Shown: positions 12,761 through 23,700 of the stretch, piece by piece
Layout of the letters: the number at the start of each line of letters is the position of its first letter
How positions within the stretch are numbered: the first letter of the stretch is position 1
NCBI RefSeq assembly: GCF_036370855.1
Contig: NC_088098.1
Span: forward strand, 199,005,773 to 199,069,772
DNA length: 64,000 nucleotides
Reading direction: 5' to 3'
DNA from: Dromaius novaehollandiae
Taxonomy: Eukaryota; Chordata; Aves; Casuariiformes; Dromaiidae
The notes under the pieces: generated by a model
The model's database searches: none
The model's input: the letters and a program-made list of their open reading frames with translations, nothing else
Told to the model about the DNA's origin: nothing
Position numbers and translations under genes: made by a program

Positions 12761-13492
12761 CGGAGCTCAATGAATAAAGTGGAACTCTCTTTAAGCACGA
12801 AGCTCAGCTCCTTGAGACACAGCCTGCTATGAGGTTAGCTAAGGCTGCAAGATGTAGTCTCAGGACCAGAGGACTATTACAAGCACCACCACTTTTCACT
12901 CCAAGTGCAAAGCACAGGTCTTCAGCGTCATCCTCCCTGACACAAAATGTGCAATCCCTGCAACTGTCTTCCCTCTCCCACCAAAAATACACCTGCCAGG
13001 ACTGGCTACTTGCATGTCCCTCTCCCCTCCTGCGTGGGGCCCAGACTGGCTGGGCAGGGCCTCTGCTGCGGGTGTTCGCAGCCTTGGTCCCCATCTGAGC
13101 TGTTTTTGGAAAAAAAGCATGTTTGCCCCAGGGAACTGGCTGCCCTTCACTCGCTCTGCCTGGGAGAGGGGGGGCGTGGAGGCGGCAGCCGCGGCCCCGG
13201 GGCGCTGGCGGCAGCCTGGAAGCCGCGGCCACAGACGCCCGTTCACCTGCGGCGGCGAAGCGGCCTCCGCCGGCGCCGCTCGCCCCTCTGGCGCTCGCCG
13301 CGCCGGCGCCCCCGCCCCGACCGGCCCCGCGGGTTTGGCGGCAGCTCCCTTCCCACCGCGACACGGGGCCAGCGCCCAGAGGAAGCCTCCGCCACCCGCG
13401 CGGCAACGGCCGGGCCGCACCGGACCGAACGGGACAGGAGCCACCGCCGCCCCTCGCGCGCAGGGCACCGGGCTGCCCCGCGGTCCCGGCGC

Positions 13493-13504
13493 TGCGCATG
13501 CGCC
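13493..13504. promoter_or_regulatory. NRF-1-type site (TGCGCATGCGCC)
   Basis: The palindromic core GCGCATGCGC matches the nuclear respiratory factor 1 consensus, apart from the last base. It lies 78 bases upstream of the start codon, a usual position for NRF-1 sites in TATA-less promoters. NRF-1 controls many nuclear genes for mitochondrial proteins, which agrees with the predicted product. Binding itself is inferred. Confidence 0.6.
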
Positions 13505-13570
13505 CGGCGGCGGCCCGCGGCCCGTCACGGCGGCGGCGGGGCCGGTGTGATGTCGGCGGCGCGGCGGGCG

Positions 13571-13589
13571 CTTCCGGGAAGATGGCGGC
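13571..13589 (+). promoter_or_regulatory. ETS (CTTCCGG) plus YY1 (AAGATGGCGGC) composite at the start codon
   Basis: CTTCCGG at 13571-13577 fits a GABP/ETS site. AAGATGGCGGC at 13579-13589 fits the YY1 consensus and contains the ATG at 13582. Paired ETS and YY1 sites at the very 5' end are common in CpG-island promoters, where YY1 sites often lie just downstream of transcription start and can embed the initiator ATG. If so, the 5' UTR may be very short. This needs transcript-start data. Confidence 0.6.
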
Positions 13590-13794
13590 CTGGAGAGCGG
13601 CGCTGGCGGTGGGCGCCCGCGCTCCCCTGCGGGGGCGGCTCGCGGCGCTGCGGGGCCCCCGGGGCCAGCGGCGGCCGCCGAGCTGGAGGGGCGCCGCCGC
13701 CGCCGCCCTGCTCGGGGGAGGCGCCTTGGCCGCGTGTCTCGGCAGCTGGCGGGGGCGGCGAGGGGCGGGCGCGCTCCCCGCGGTGCTGGCGCAG
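13582..13794 (+). CDS. MICU2: First coding exon of a mitochondrial protein, probably MICU2 (EFHA1)
   Basis: The exon encodes 71 residues in phase 0, from ATG in a good context (GAAGATGG) to CAG followed by a consensus donor, GTAAGG. The peptide has 12 arginines and no aspartate, glutamate or lysine, and begins MAAWRAALAVGARAPLR, a typical mitochondrial presequence. Residues 38-54 form an Ala/Leu/Gly hydrophobic segment flanked by arginines, and the exon ends PAVLAQ. As I remember it, human MICU2 exon 1 is about 70 residues, has the same presequence-plus-Ala/Gly-rich-segment layout and also ends in AQ before the conserved part of the protein. MICU2 is an EF-hand protein of the intermembrane space that pairs with MICU1 and gates the mitochondrial calcium uniporter. 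The EF-hands are encoded by later exons outside the window, so identity rests on a poorly conserved N-terminus. Another nuclear-encoded mitochondrial protein is the main alternative. Confidence 0.6.
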
Positions 13795-13845
13795 GTAAGG
13801 CCGGGGGCACCGGGGTCCCGGCGCGGGGGCGCGGTGCGCGGCCGG

Positions 13846-13875
13846 GCGGTGCGGTGCGGTGCGGTGCGGTGCGGT
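13846..13875 (+). repeat. (GCGGT)6 pentanucleotide tandem repeat
   Basis: Six perfect copies of GCGGT lie 51 bases after the exon 1 splice donor, inside the CpG island. A related interrupted unit (GCGGTGCGC) lies just upstream at 13831. The G-rich strand is the transcribed RNA sense, so R-loop formation or length variation is possible but not shown. Confidence 0.95.
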
Positions 13876-14363
13876 GCGCGGGCGCGCAGGGCCCCCGCGG
13901 CCCGGCGGCGGTGCGGGGGATTCACGCTGTCACCCTTTATCTGTCTCAAAAGCGTAGACAGGAGCCAGCTGGAGGAGCCGGTACTGCTGGGCTCGTCCGA
14001 GGTCAAGCAGGTAACGCATGTTTCTGCTCCCCCTGACACCGGGCCGCCATCAGGGTCGGCGGTTTTTCACTTAAGTTAATCCTGGCCTCAGTTAATTGAA
14101 AACTTCGGCATTATCTGCAGGGAGGGGAAGCAGGGTTTTCCCCGTAGCACCGAGCGTCCCTCCTGTTTGCTTGACAGCCCGAATCGTGCAAACCGATGGG
14201 TTTGCACGGTCTCGTAGTTGACACAGGTACACACACGGCCTGTACTGAACTGCACTTTTTGTCAGCAGTTTCTAAAGCTTGTCTTGTGTTTCACGATGTC
14301 CAGTCTTCACTTTAGCAGTTAATAGGCAGTAGTGCACCTTTTATGCCCTTTAAGAAAGAGTGT

Positions 14364-14431
14364 TTCACAAAAATTGTGTTTGTGTATCTTATACTTTTTC
14401 ACAAAAGTTGTGCTTGTGTATCTCATACTTT
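14364..14431 (+). repeat. 34-bp tandem duplication
   Basis: Two adjacent copies (14364-14397 and 14398-14431) share TTCACAAAA, TTGTG and TTGTGTATCT with only a few differences. It is a local duplication in the 5' part of the intron, with no recognised function. Confidence 0.85.
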
Positions 14432-15299
14432 GTCAGAAATGCATGGCACGTGACAGTTGAGATGATTTTCGGCTGATGCGTTCGAAGTCTCTGCTATAAA
14501 TGTGAAAATGTAGTTCCCTTTGGAGCACTGGTACTCAGTTACATTCAAGATTGTTCAAGTCATTATTTTCACTCAAGTCGTTATTTCCTAAACATTTTTG
14601 CTAGTCCCAATGTACAGCTATGTCTGCAACTTTATTCTTTTCATGTTGGTAGTGAACTTTTTCCTGTTCTTCTTTCAGAGAAGAAATTAATGTCAATTAA
14701 ACCTACCATATTTCTATCTGTTTAGGTGTTTCAAGACTGGAAGGCCTAAATGTGATTTAGCTCAGACGGTTTGGGTGGAGTGGGAGGAGGCAGGCAGTGC
14801 GTGCTTGCGGTACCATTCACTTCTTTCTAGGAAATTTTGGAAGTATTCAACAGTTTGTATGCTTTGATATCCTGTTTGTTGACAAATACTGAACAGACTG
14901 AACTGCAGGCAGCTAGCTAGTGATCTGATTTATTCTCGAGTCAAGAAAAAGGAATGATTTTTTTATATTGTCTTAACTGTGGAGAAATTCTAAGCTTGTT
15001 CTTCTTGGGAGAGTCCTATTTTTTAAAAAAATAAGCCTATTTCTAAAGTAGGTTAAGCATTAGTCCTGATTCTTTGGACACTGCATGTTAAAACTTTGGT
15101 TTTCTGTATATAGCTTCCAGTGAAGAAGGCATCATTAGTCTACCTGAAATTCTACTGGAAACCTATCTCTTTGCTCTAAAGAGCCAACAGAATTTGGTTT
15201 TACATTTAGTTACATGGCATTTTGCAGTGAAATTGAATTATATTTAATATATAAATCATTTATTATATTTAAAAGTTTTTTGATACTTGAGACCAACCT

Positions 15300-15390
15300 C
15301 ACATATGTCTGTATGTATACATATATATATGTAATATATATATGTAGGGCTCTTATACGTACCTACATACATATCTATTTATATAAAAAT
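15300..15390. repeat. TA/TG-rich low-complexity block
   Basis: Imperfect TATG and ATATAT runs surround two short TA tracts (about 15321-15330 and 15334-15343). This looks like a degenerate microsatellite. Confidence 0.7.
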
Positions 15391-15943
15391 GTTAATGCAG
15401 GAAATAATCACTTTTAGATGATGTTGAGTTGAAAGAATCTAGTTCTGGTGCTGATGCATTTACAGAATTGCTTCCATTTAATACATGGGCAGTCCTGCAA
15501 ATACACTTTTTAATTCTCTAGGGAAACTCTGAAAGTCTAGGTCTTTCTTGCCGTTGTGGAGATAATAATTTGTTGGGCTCTGCAGATGTTAAGTAGTTTA
15601 TTCAATTTTGTTTTTTTCAGTTTGTCAGTAAAACAGTTTGAGATTCCATCATAGCTACAGACAAAAATTCTCCATATATCTTGTAGTTTGTTTTGCTACA
15701 ATTAATATATAGAGCTTTTCAAAACTACTTAGGAACTGTCCTGTGACATTAAGGGTAGCAAACTGAAGGTGGAAGCAGTTATAAAACCTATGAAGAGCAG
15801 GTAAATAGAATCAATGTAGTATGCTGCATATCTTTTAAGCAGTTTAAATGCTACGTGTGGATTCTCATTGACAGAAATAGGAAATACGCAAAAACAAAGT
15901 GTTGAAACAACTATGCCACCTTTATTTTATGTTTTGGAGCTAT

Positions 15944-15976
15944 GTTTTTTGTTTGTTTTTTGTTTGTTTGTTTATT
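15944..15976 (+). repeat. TTTG-rich microsatellite
   Basis: Interrupted TTTG units with T runs, such as GTTTGTTTGTTTA at the 3' end. A simple repeat in the intron. Confidence 0.75.
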
Positions 15977-18900
15977 TCTAGTTCAGAGCTTGTGCAATCC
16001 TGTTAAACCGAGATGCTTTTCACATTCTAACAGTGGATTACTTTCTGTTATTATGCTTTTCATTATAACAGATCTCAAGTAGCCTTGCTTGAGTTTATGT
16101 TTGCAAACGATTATGAATTGTTCACAATGCAGTATGTTATGTAGTGGAAATGTCTACAGCATAGGTATGTGAAATGTTACAGTTTAAGATGAGTATTTGA
16201 AATTAAATAGCATAATTTTCATTATCATTGTGTTAATATAGGAATGTTTATAATTCTATCTCATCCACCAGGAGCATTTACTCTTTAGAGCACTGAGTCC
16301 ATTATGTTGCAATACTTCCCTGTTTTCCTTAGTAATACCGTCTTTACTGTTGAGCCATAAGCATGAAATACTGCAAATACTTACATTGACAAAGTGACAC
16401 TATTTTAGCATAATTTGTGCTACTGTCTAAATTCTCATTGTTATCATAACAAGAAGATATAACAACCATTAATAAAATAATTGCAAAATCAAAGCCTTGC
16501 ATAATAAATACTTAGTATTTACTAAGTTTAGTTTAGTGTTTAGTTTATGTAATTGAATTTAGTAATGCTTGATAGAATTGAATTTGGCAGAATTTCCATT
16601 AGTCTCTATAAAAACCTGTCAGAAATTTTTCAGCTATGGCTTTTTCTAGACAACTTCAGAGATAAAATGTACTGTTAAAGCTGACAAACAGAATGCGTGT
16701 CAAAGCTAATTCTGTAAATTCACTATGAATTTTCTTCTAAAGCCATTCATTATTTTTAAATCAAAGACACTGATACCTTTGGCACCAAGTTTCTTAGGCC
16801 TTTTCTTAATTTCCAGTCTTTGCATAGTGCTGCAATGACTTTCATCCTGGTTCTATTGGTCATTGGCCCTTCTGAGTTCTGCTCATAGTGAAGGAAGTTA
16901 AGCTTTTCTACAAGTCTGTGCAGGATCAAAGGTCCTGCAAGGTCAGTTAATCTATTTTCAAGGTCAGTTAAGATCAAGTAATCTATTTTCCTTTTGTGAG
17001 TAGAACAGATAGTATCTGTTTTATTTTATAGTGGCTTATATTTGGTTACTGTTTATTCTGGCAATACATTTTGTCTTTAGTTTCTTGTCAGCTATTTATT
17101 TTAACTGTTTCTGACTTTTTATTCACTGGCGCTTATCTGCTCTGTGAGCTAACATTAAGTGGTAGCATATTAGTAGTAAAACTTTCTAGATTTAATGTGA
17201 GATTACCTTGGATGTAATTTTTCATACTGTTTCTTTAGAGCTTCAATAAGCTATTTAGGACATTATTCTCACTCTTTGTCTTTATTTGCTGACCTACTGT
17301 TTAGAAATGTGCAAAGAATATATTGGAGTAAGTCTTTAGTGTTGATTGTAAATTTTTATTGTACAAAGATTTTAATAGTAAATTTAACATAATTTTTTCA
17401 CATTTTTTTTCCTTTTATAGATACCAGATTTTAGTTTTATGTACATTTGCTATTTACCAATGAAGCTACACTAACTAGTATCTGGTCTAGTATACTAGAC
17501 CGGATATAGCCTGTGCTAGGAAAAAGTAGATCAGTTTTTCCATATAAAATCAACTTGTATAAAGGAAAAAAAACTTCTTTAAAACGGTGGTTCACGTGCC
17601 AGGATGATATTTAATTCATAGCCTTGATCAGTCCTGCTTATGCAATACTGTGAATTGTGTCTTTAGTATCTCAGAGCGTATAATTTACAATACTAATATG
17701 GCAGTATGTTGTCTAAAGCTGTTAGAACTGTTAAAACGTGCTGCTTATCGCCAGTCAGCTTTGCAGCCAGTTGGGTCATCTTTTTCACAGTCAGGAATCA
17801 AGTACATGATTGCCAAAGAGCATGCAAGTGAATCTGAAATGGCACACATCAGGGACTTTTAGCATTTTGTGAGAGGCAATGACTCCCACCTCTTCACTCC
17901 AACTAAATTTGGAACTTGCCAAGAGACTGTAGTCTCTATCTCGTACACACAAGCTGCAAATGATAAGGAAACTCTGAGAAGCAGCACGCTGTCAGAGGTA
18001 GCATCTCCTACTGAGTTTTTTATGAACATGTTTAATCACTAGTTTCAGAAAGAAAAATGCAATTTGATAAAGCCTTGAAAAGTTGCCATGCCTGTAGAGT
18101 ATTGTATTTTGTGCTAAGTCTAAGTGACCGTTTCCAGGTGAGACTGGCTAAAGTTGTTACCAGTACATATGTGAACATACAACATTTGCCAAGTCCTGTT
18201 TCTTTGGTGACAGCAAATGTGATTTTGCAGCAACATATTTTTCTCTAGGAATGTAAGAGCATTAGTTGATACTGAAATATTTGATACTGCATACTTGAGG
18301 TAAAGCGAAAACCACGAGTTTTACTAATGGTGTTTCTCCATCTGTTCTTGTTAATGTTGTCTATTACAGGATTGCAGTCTAATTGCTTCTGTTTATCTTA
18401 CTGTTTCTGCCATTGTTTGTGTTGCATCAGCAAAGTGTTAGGATTCTTCCAGATTAGAAGAGATTCCAATAATGTCCTGGAGGTCTTGCACAAAATACAT
18501 CAGTTGTATTTGATCATAATGAAGATATTAAAATAAAGCTACTCTTATAACAATGGTTAACAAACTATTTGTGCCATTTTATTGTAGCATCTGATATTTA
18601 TGAAATTCTCATTTTATTTAAAGTGCTTTTTATTGAAACAGAAAAGGATGTTTATGTCTGAAAGTGGAGGGAAAAAATGTCCAGTAATCTCTTTTGGACT
18701 GTATTAAATGTTTTATTTCAGCTTACACTGTGTTGAATGTTTCATCCTTTTCCAGATTTCTAATATTAGCAATTAAGAGAAGCAAAGATGGCTACATGTG
18801 GTAGCGGTGACTTTGTGTGTGGCCATTATATGAAAACTTTTATTCCAAGCAACTGTGACTAAAATACTTTTCATGATCAAAACTGTTGCTTCGATGAATT

Positions 18901-20735
18901 TTCTGTGGCTACATGTGCAACCACAGCAAAAATTTATTTTGGAACTTTTGCCTTACTCTATTAAAAGAACTCAAAATACTGTAAAGCCATTCCTAAAGCA
19001 CCAGTTTTCTTTGGGAAGCCATTCTTGGTGTAGGCACTACAGAAAAGACACAAAATGATCCACTGGAGGACCTCTTCACAAATACGAGGGTTATAGAGAA
19101 CTCCCAAAGTGCCTCAGTTCATAGCATAAATCTTGGAGGACTGCTTAAATATAACTGTTAGGGTTGTATTGGAAGTCTTAGGGCACTCAGACTTGGAAGC
19201 CCAGAAAAATGGTTTAAGAAGTTCTCAAGTCCTGTTTCTGTCTTCTGATCAGGCTGTGAGTTACATGCTGTGCCTCCAAAGAGGTAAATGCTAAAACTGA
19301 GCAGTTTTAGAGACGTTCTGTTACACTGTGCTCTGCGCACATGAAATACTGTTGTTTGTCATTCTTAAACTCCAATATTTCATTTCAGTAAAATACTTAA
19401 CATTTAAAATCATTATTATATTGAAGAAGTTAATTTTACTCTAGTGCACATACATGCACTACATGCGTGGTCTTCACTCGGGTAAAATTTCCAATCCAAA
19501 TCAGTATATGATTTGCAAAATAATGTCTACTGTAAACATGTTATTTTCTTAGCTTCTTTTTTTTCTATTGGTAACTTCTGGCATAGGCATGAATATAGTA
19601 TTATATTCATGGCATTGTCAATACCCTAGCTTTATATACTTCCTAAACCAAATGTTGTAATCAGTTGCATGCATATCAAAAGCAGCTTTTTGTTTAGATC
19701 TGTTGAATCACCTTCTTTAGATCAGTAGAAGAAAGAAGTACGTGTCTGCAGGATTCTGAGATGTTTTTAAATATCCTGTGTATCTAAGGCTGCTTTGTGA
19801 TTTCAGTTTTGCTTGCACAACTTTCAGCCTACACTTTCTCACTCAGTATATTTCTGAGGGGGGTTTATGGATGATGTTATTCAGGAAGGAAAGCTGTGTA
19901 TAATAACTGCATATAAAGGATTTTCAGTATTGGTGGATAAAATCTGTGTGGCATTTTAATTCAGTCGTTGAATGAGAAAGCTGAGTTTATTTCTTTGTAG
20001 GAACTATCATTTAATCTCTAATTTACATGCAAGTGCTTTAAATTGAGAGACTTGTTGGCGAGCCACGTAATAATTAGACTGTGAATTTTTGTGGGGGTTT
20101 TCTTGCAATCTGTTTTAAAAGCCCGGTTCATGCTGAGAAGAAATATTGCTGTTAAGATGAGGTGTCTGTTGATAGATATAGAACCCTGGATAAAATTGCA
20201 TAAGGATTTGTAGTGATGTATGGAATTGCCTGTAGGAATCTGCTTCTAAAATAAAACCAGAAAGAATATGTACAGTCTAATATGAGAAATACACAAGAAG
20301 ATTCTTGTGCTTATTCTAGCATAAAAAGAAAAATTTTGCTTGCTTCTGTCTGATCAAAAATCCTAGAACAGTTTAGTGTCCTAAGTAATAATTTAAATGT
20401 TTATCTCTGAGGTTTTGTTTTTTTTTTTTTTAGAAATTAATTGAAAATGCAAATGTAGCAGCACATGTAATAGTTTTAATAGGACATTTACAAAATAAAA
20501 TTAAGCAGGTATAACATAGAACATATAATGCTTTAACGGGTTTTAAAAGCTTAACACATTTATCCACATCAAGCATGCTACTGGGAGATAGCTTGCAGGC
20601 CTCAGAGAAGCCTGAGTTGAATTCAGCTGGTTCAAACCTGGCCACATGGTCAGATCGTTATTACTTAAAATCTGTCTTGTAAAATAAGGCCATGTGAACA
20701 TAATTAAAATTACCTTTACTGGAACAACTTTAAGG

Positions 20736-20740
<5 letters not shown>

Positions 20741-20766
<26 letters not shown>
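20741..20766. repeat. (AT)13 microsatellite followed by a T run
   Basis: Thirteen uninterrupted AT units followed by a T run. Likely polymorphic, with no other signal. Confidence 0.95.
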
Positions 20767-20774
<8 letters not shown>

Positions 20775-23700
20775 TAAAGCTGTTCCTTCCTTTACCTTGT
20801 ACCTTGCTAAAAATGCTAATCTTTCATTTTCTGCAGCTTATTTAATTCCTGGCCATTTTTGTCTCTGATAGCATATTGCACTGTATGGAGTGGATGTGGA
20901 AGTGCAGCGCTTGGAGCCAGACAGTACTGACCTGTACAGCACTCAATTTGTGCTCTGGTTGTAGGACAGTTAAAAAGGTATCCTTGAAGGTATCAAGTTG
21001 GGTCCTTGAGCCATCCACAAGATGTGCCTTTAAGCCTTCTTCCCACTGAAGAATCTGCAAACCTGGCAGCCTTCAGGTGGGCCCTGAGTTTGATTCAAGG
21101 TGCTTTAGTTGCTTTTTAGTTTGGACATGTTGCCGGTCCAACATTTCTTTACAGCAGTGCCCAGTGCTGAACGGTGCTTTGCTCATGTGCAGCGAGCTGT
21201 GGGCAGTGTGCTTGTCAGCATGTGGTAGCATCCCTCTACCAACTTATATTTTACTTTCCTCTGTATCTTAACTGCTGTTTTTACTGTCTCAATAAATATT
21301 ACAAAACATGTTGCCTGAGATCATGACAAGACAGTTAGTGTTGTGGGTGAGGACACTGAACGCTTTCTGTTTTTGAACCGGAAATGAGTAGCCAATTTGT
21401 CATTGAATATGTCAGATATGGATTGCCTGTGGCTACATATGAGACATTTTAACACAATTCATGCATATGCCTTCTAATTCTGGTGTACCATGTGATTATA
21501 TTCCTATTATGTTTTTTTCTCTCCTGTGCATATAGAAGCAATTCGAAATAGAGCAATATAATTGGTTTGGTTCTGTGCATTTAAATGCCTTAATAACATT
21601 GTTGCCTCCTGAATGTCCACCAGGATGAATGAGTTTCAGTTAATAACCCCAAAATATTATGGAAAGGATATGAGTTTAAAAAATGTATTTTAGAACAAAA
21701 AGTTCCCCCATTTCTTTATTTGTAAGCATCAGTAAATATAAATCTCCCCTTCAAGAAGAGCTGTTTGGAATTAGACTAACAACGGAGCCTTCCCAATTTT
21801 TTTTTCCCCTCAGTGATACTTTAGTCTTTCTGAAGCTGTTCTTCTTGTGCAGTCGAACAGGGTAATCTTAGTTACCTCTTGTTTAATTCTGTATTTCACA
21901 GTGTTTTGGAAATACTGTATGTATCAGGTATCCACTAAGCAGTCTAAATCAATAACTGAGATATTAAATATATCACAAGCATCATACTCTGCATTAGTGA
22001 CATACAGACATTGTCATGTTGTGTGCCTAAAATAGAATATGGTATAGTAAGTGTGGAATCTGTAGGGCCATGATGTTGTAATTAATTATAGACTTAGATA
22101 TTACTTAGGGGTGTGCATTTGTTTCACAACTTTAAATACATGGTATCCATTTCAGCTTTTTGAATGTGAGATATTTATGTCCTGAAGTTTTGGCTTTGAA
22201 AATATTTACATTTATTCCCCTCTCTGTGTGCACAGAGATTCTTCGTACAGGTGTCTTCATTGATATTAAAACAACATGATGTCAAATGTAATCTTAGGGG
22301 TCAAGGTTAAAATTTAACTATCTTTAGTGTGATCTGTCACCTTTTCCTTGCTCTCACTCCTGCTGTGTGAGTTGAGTAATGATACAAAATTTAACTAAAA
22401 TTCTTTCTAGACAGTTTGATACGTGTGGACAGATTGGGTGAGTTGAAGTCACATGGATTTGTTTTGTTTTTAGCTATTCTTTTTAATTTCAACGTAATAA
22501 AAGGCTAATTTACTGTTTGAGAGTCTTGGGCTGTTTATGTTAGTGCACAAACATGAGCAGAAAAGAAAATAGCCTGCCTGAATAGTAAAGCTTACACAAA
22601 GTAATATTCTGACTTTTGACAAAAATCCCAGAGAAGAAACTAGTATTACTGGGGATACTAGGCTCTTCCTGCAGTAAATACTCCAGATGGTTTCAAAATA
22701 GGTATGATAAAGTTTCTTCTTATAGCAGCTTTCTTAGCTGGAAACTGTGTTTGTTTTTTCTAAAATATTTGAATAGTCAGTGATAATTAGCCTTTGCAAG
22801 AAATGATCAGCTGTGTGCAGACAGTAGCATCAATTTTCATGTCATTACTGCTGTTTCACTTTGTCTTTTGGATGCATTTGCTGGATTAGCTAAGAGCTCT
22901 GTATTACACTTTCTTGTAGACCACGTTGTAAAGACTGTAGCTGGCAAACTAAGGCTGTTCCCAACCACTGGATCAGCCTGTCAGGTAACCAAACGACAAG
23001 GAAACAGCTCATGTTGTGGGAATGTTATGTTGCGGGAAAAGCTATCAGGACTTTGCTGTTGAAAGCTGTAACAGTAGCAGTAAGGCTGTTTATTCCATCT
23101 CCTTTTTTTCTTCATTGGGTATCTTTAGGTCACATTAACTTTTGGTACTTTGATGTAATGTTTTCTTCTTTTCTTCTTACTATGATTCTTATAAAAATGT
23201 TACTTAACGTACATAGGCTTAATTTTGTTTGAATAATGTTCCAGAAAGATATTAGCTAAAATAATCAACTGAGATAAATGACAGATAAATCTGTGTGAAA
23301 TGCACATTTAGAATACGTACTGTAGGCCATATCTTCTGGCTGTTACTTCTGGAGGTTTTTATTACACTTTGAACTGAAGGGCAAGAGAACCAGGCAGCGT
23401 GTCAGGTAGTTCCTCAAGGTTTGTGTCCGTTTCAGGGAAGGAGAAATTTCCTGTCTCTAGAGTGACTGTCTTGCAGTGATGGAGTTTATAAAAAGCAGTT
23501 ACAGCAGATGCAGCTAATAAATGTTATCAGCACTGATACCTTCCCTGCTCCTTTGCCAAATCAGCAGAGAAATTCCTTCATCTACCTCCAGAAACTGCAG
23601 GTCCTAACCCTAGCATAGATCAAAAAATTACATGAACTGAAGATAATGGATAGTGGTACGGTACTGTAGTGTTGTATTAATAATACATTAATAAATTCTA

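Larger units (their letters stand above)
13150..13920. promoter_or_regulatory. MICU2: CpG-island promoter
   Basis: A dense GC- and CpG-rich block of about 770 bases stands out sharply from the AT-rich surroundings. No TATA box is visible, which fits a housekeeping-type promoter with dispersed starts. It contains a palindromic NRF-1-type core, an ETS-type CTTCCGG and a YY1-type AAGATGGCGGC overlapping the start codon, listed separately. The very long frames on both strands here (for example 411 codons at 12804-14039 minus) come from the lack of AT-rich stop codons in GC-rich DNA and are not taken as genes. Confidence 0.85.
14432..20740. other. Intronic stretch without recognisable genes
   Basis: AT-rich intron sequence. 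It holds a TA/TG-rich low-complexity block at about 15300-15390 and a TTTG-rich tract at about 15944-15976. Frames of 60-73 codons (for example 16756-16977 minus and 17650-17862 plus) have no domain signature. I see no LINE wording clear enough to call. Confidence 0.5.

Noticed and set aside
12804..14039. A 411-codon minus-strand frame and several long plus-strand frames over the CpG island
   Set aside because: GC-rich DNA has few stop codons. The predicted peptides are low-complexity Pro/Ala/Arg/Gly without domains, and only the 13582 frame has a start and donor in sensible places.
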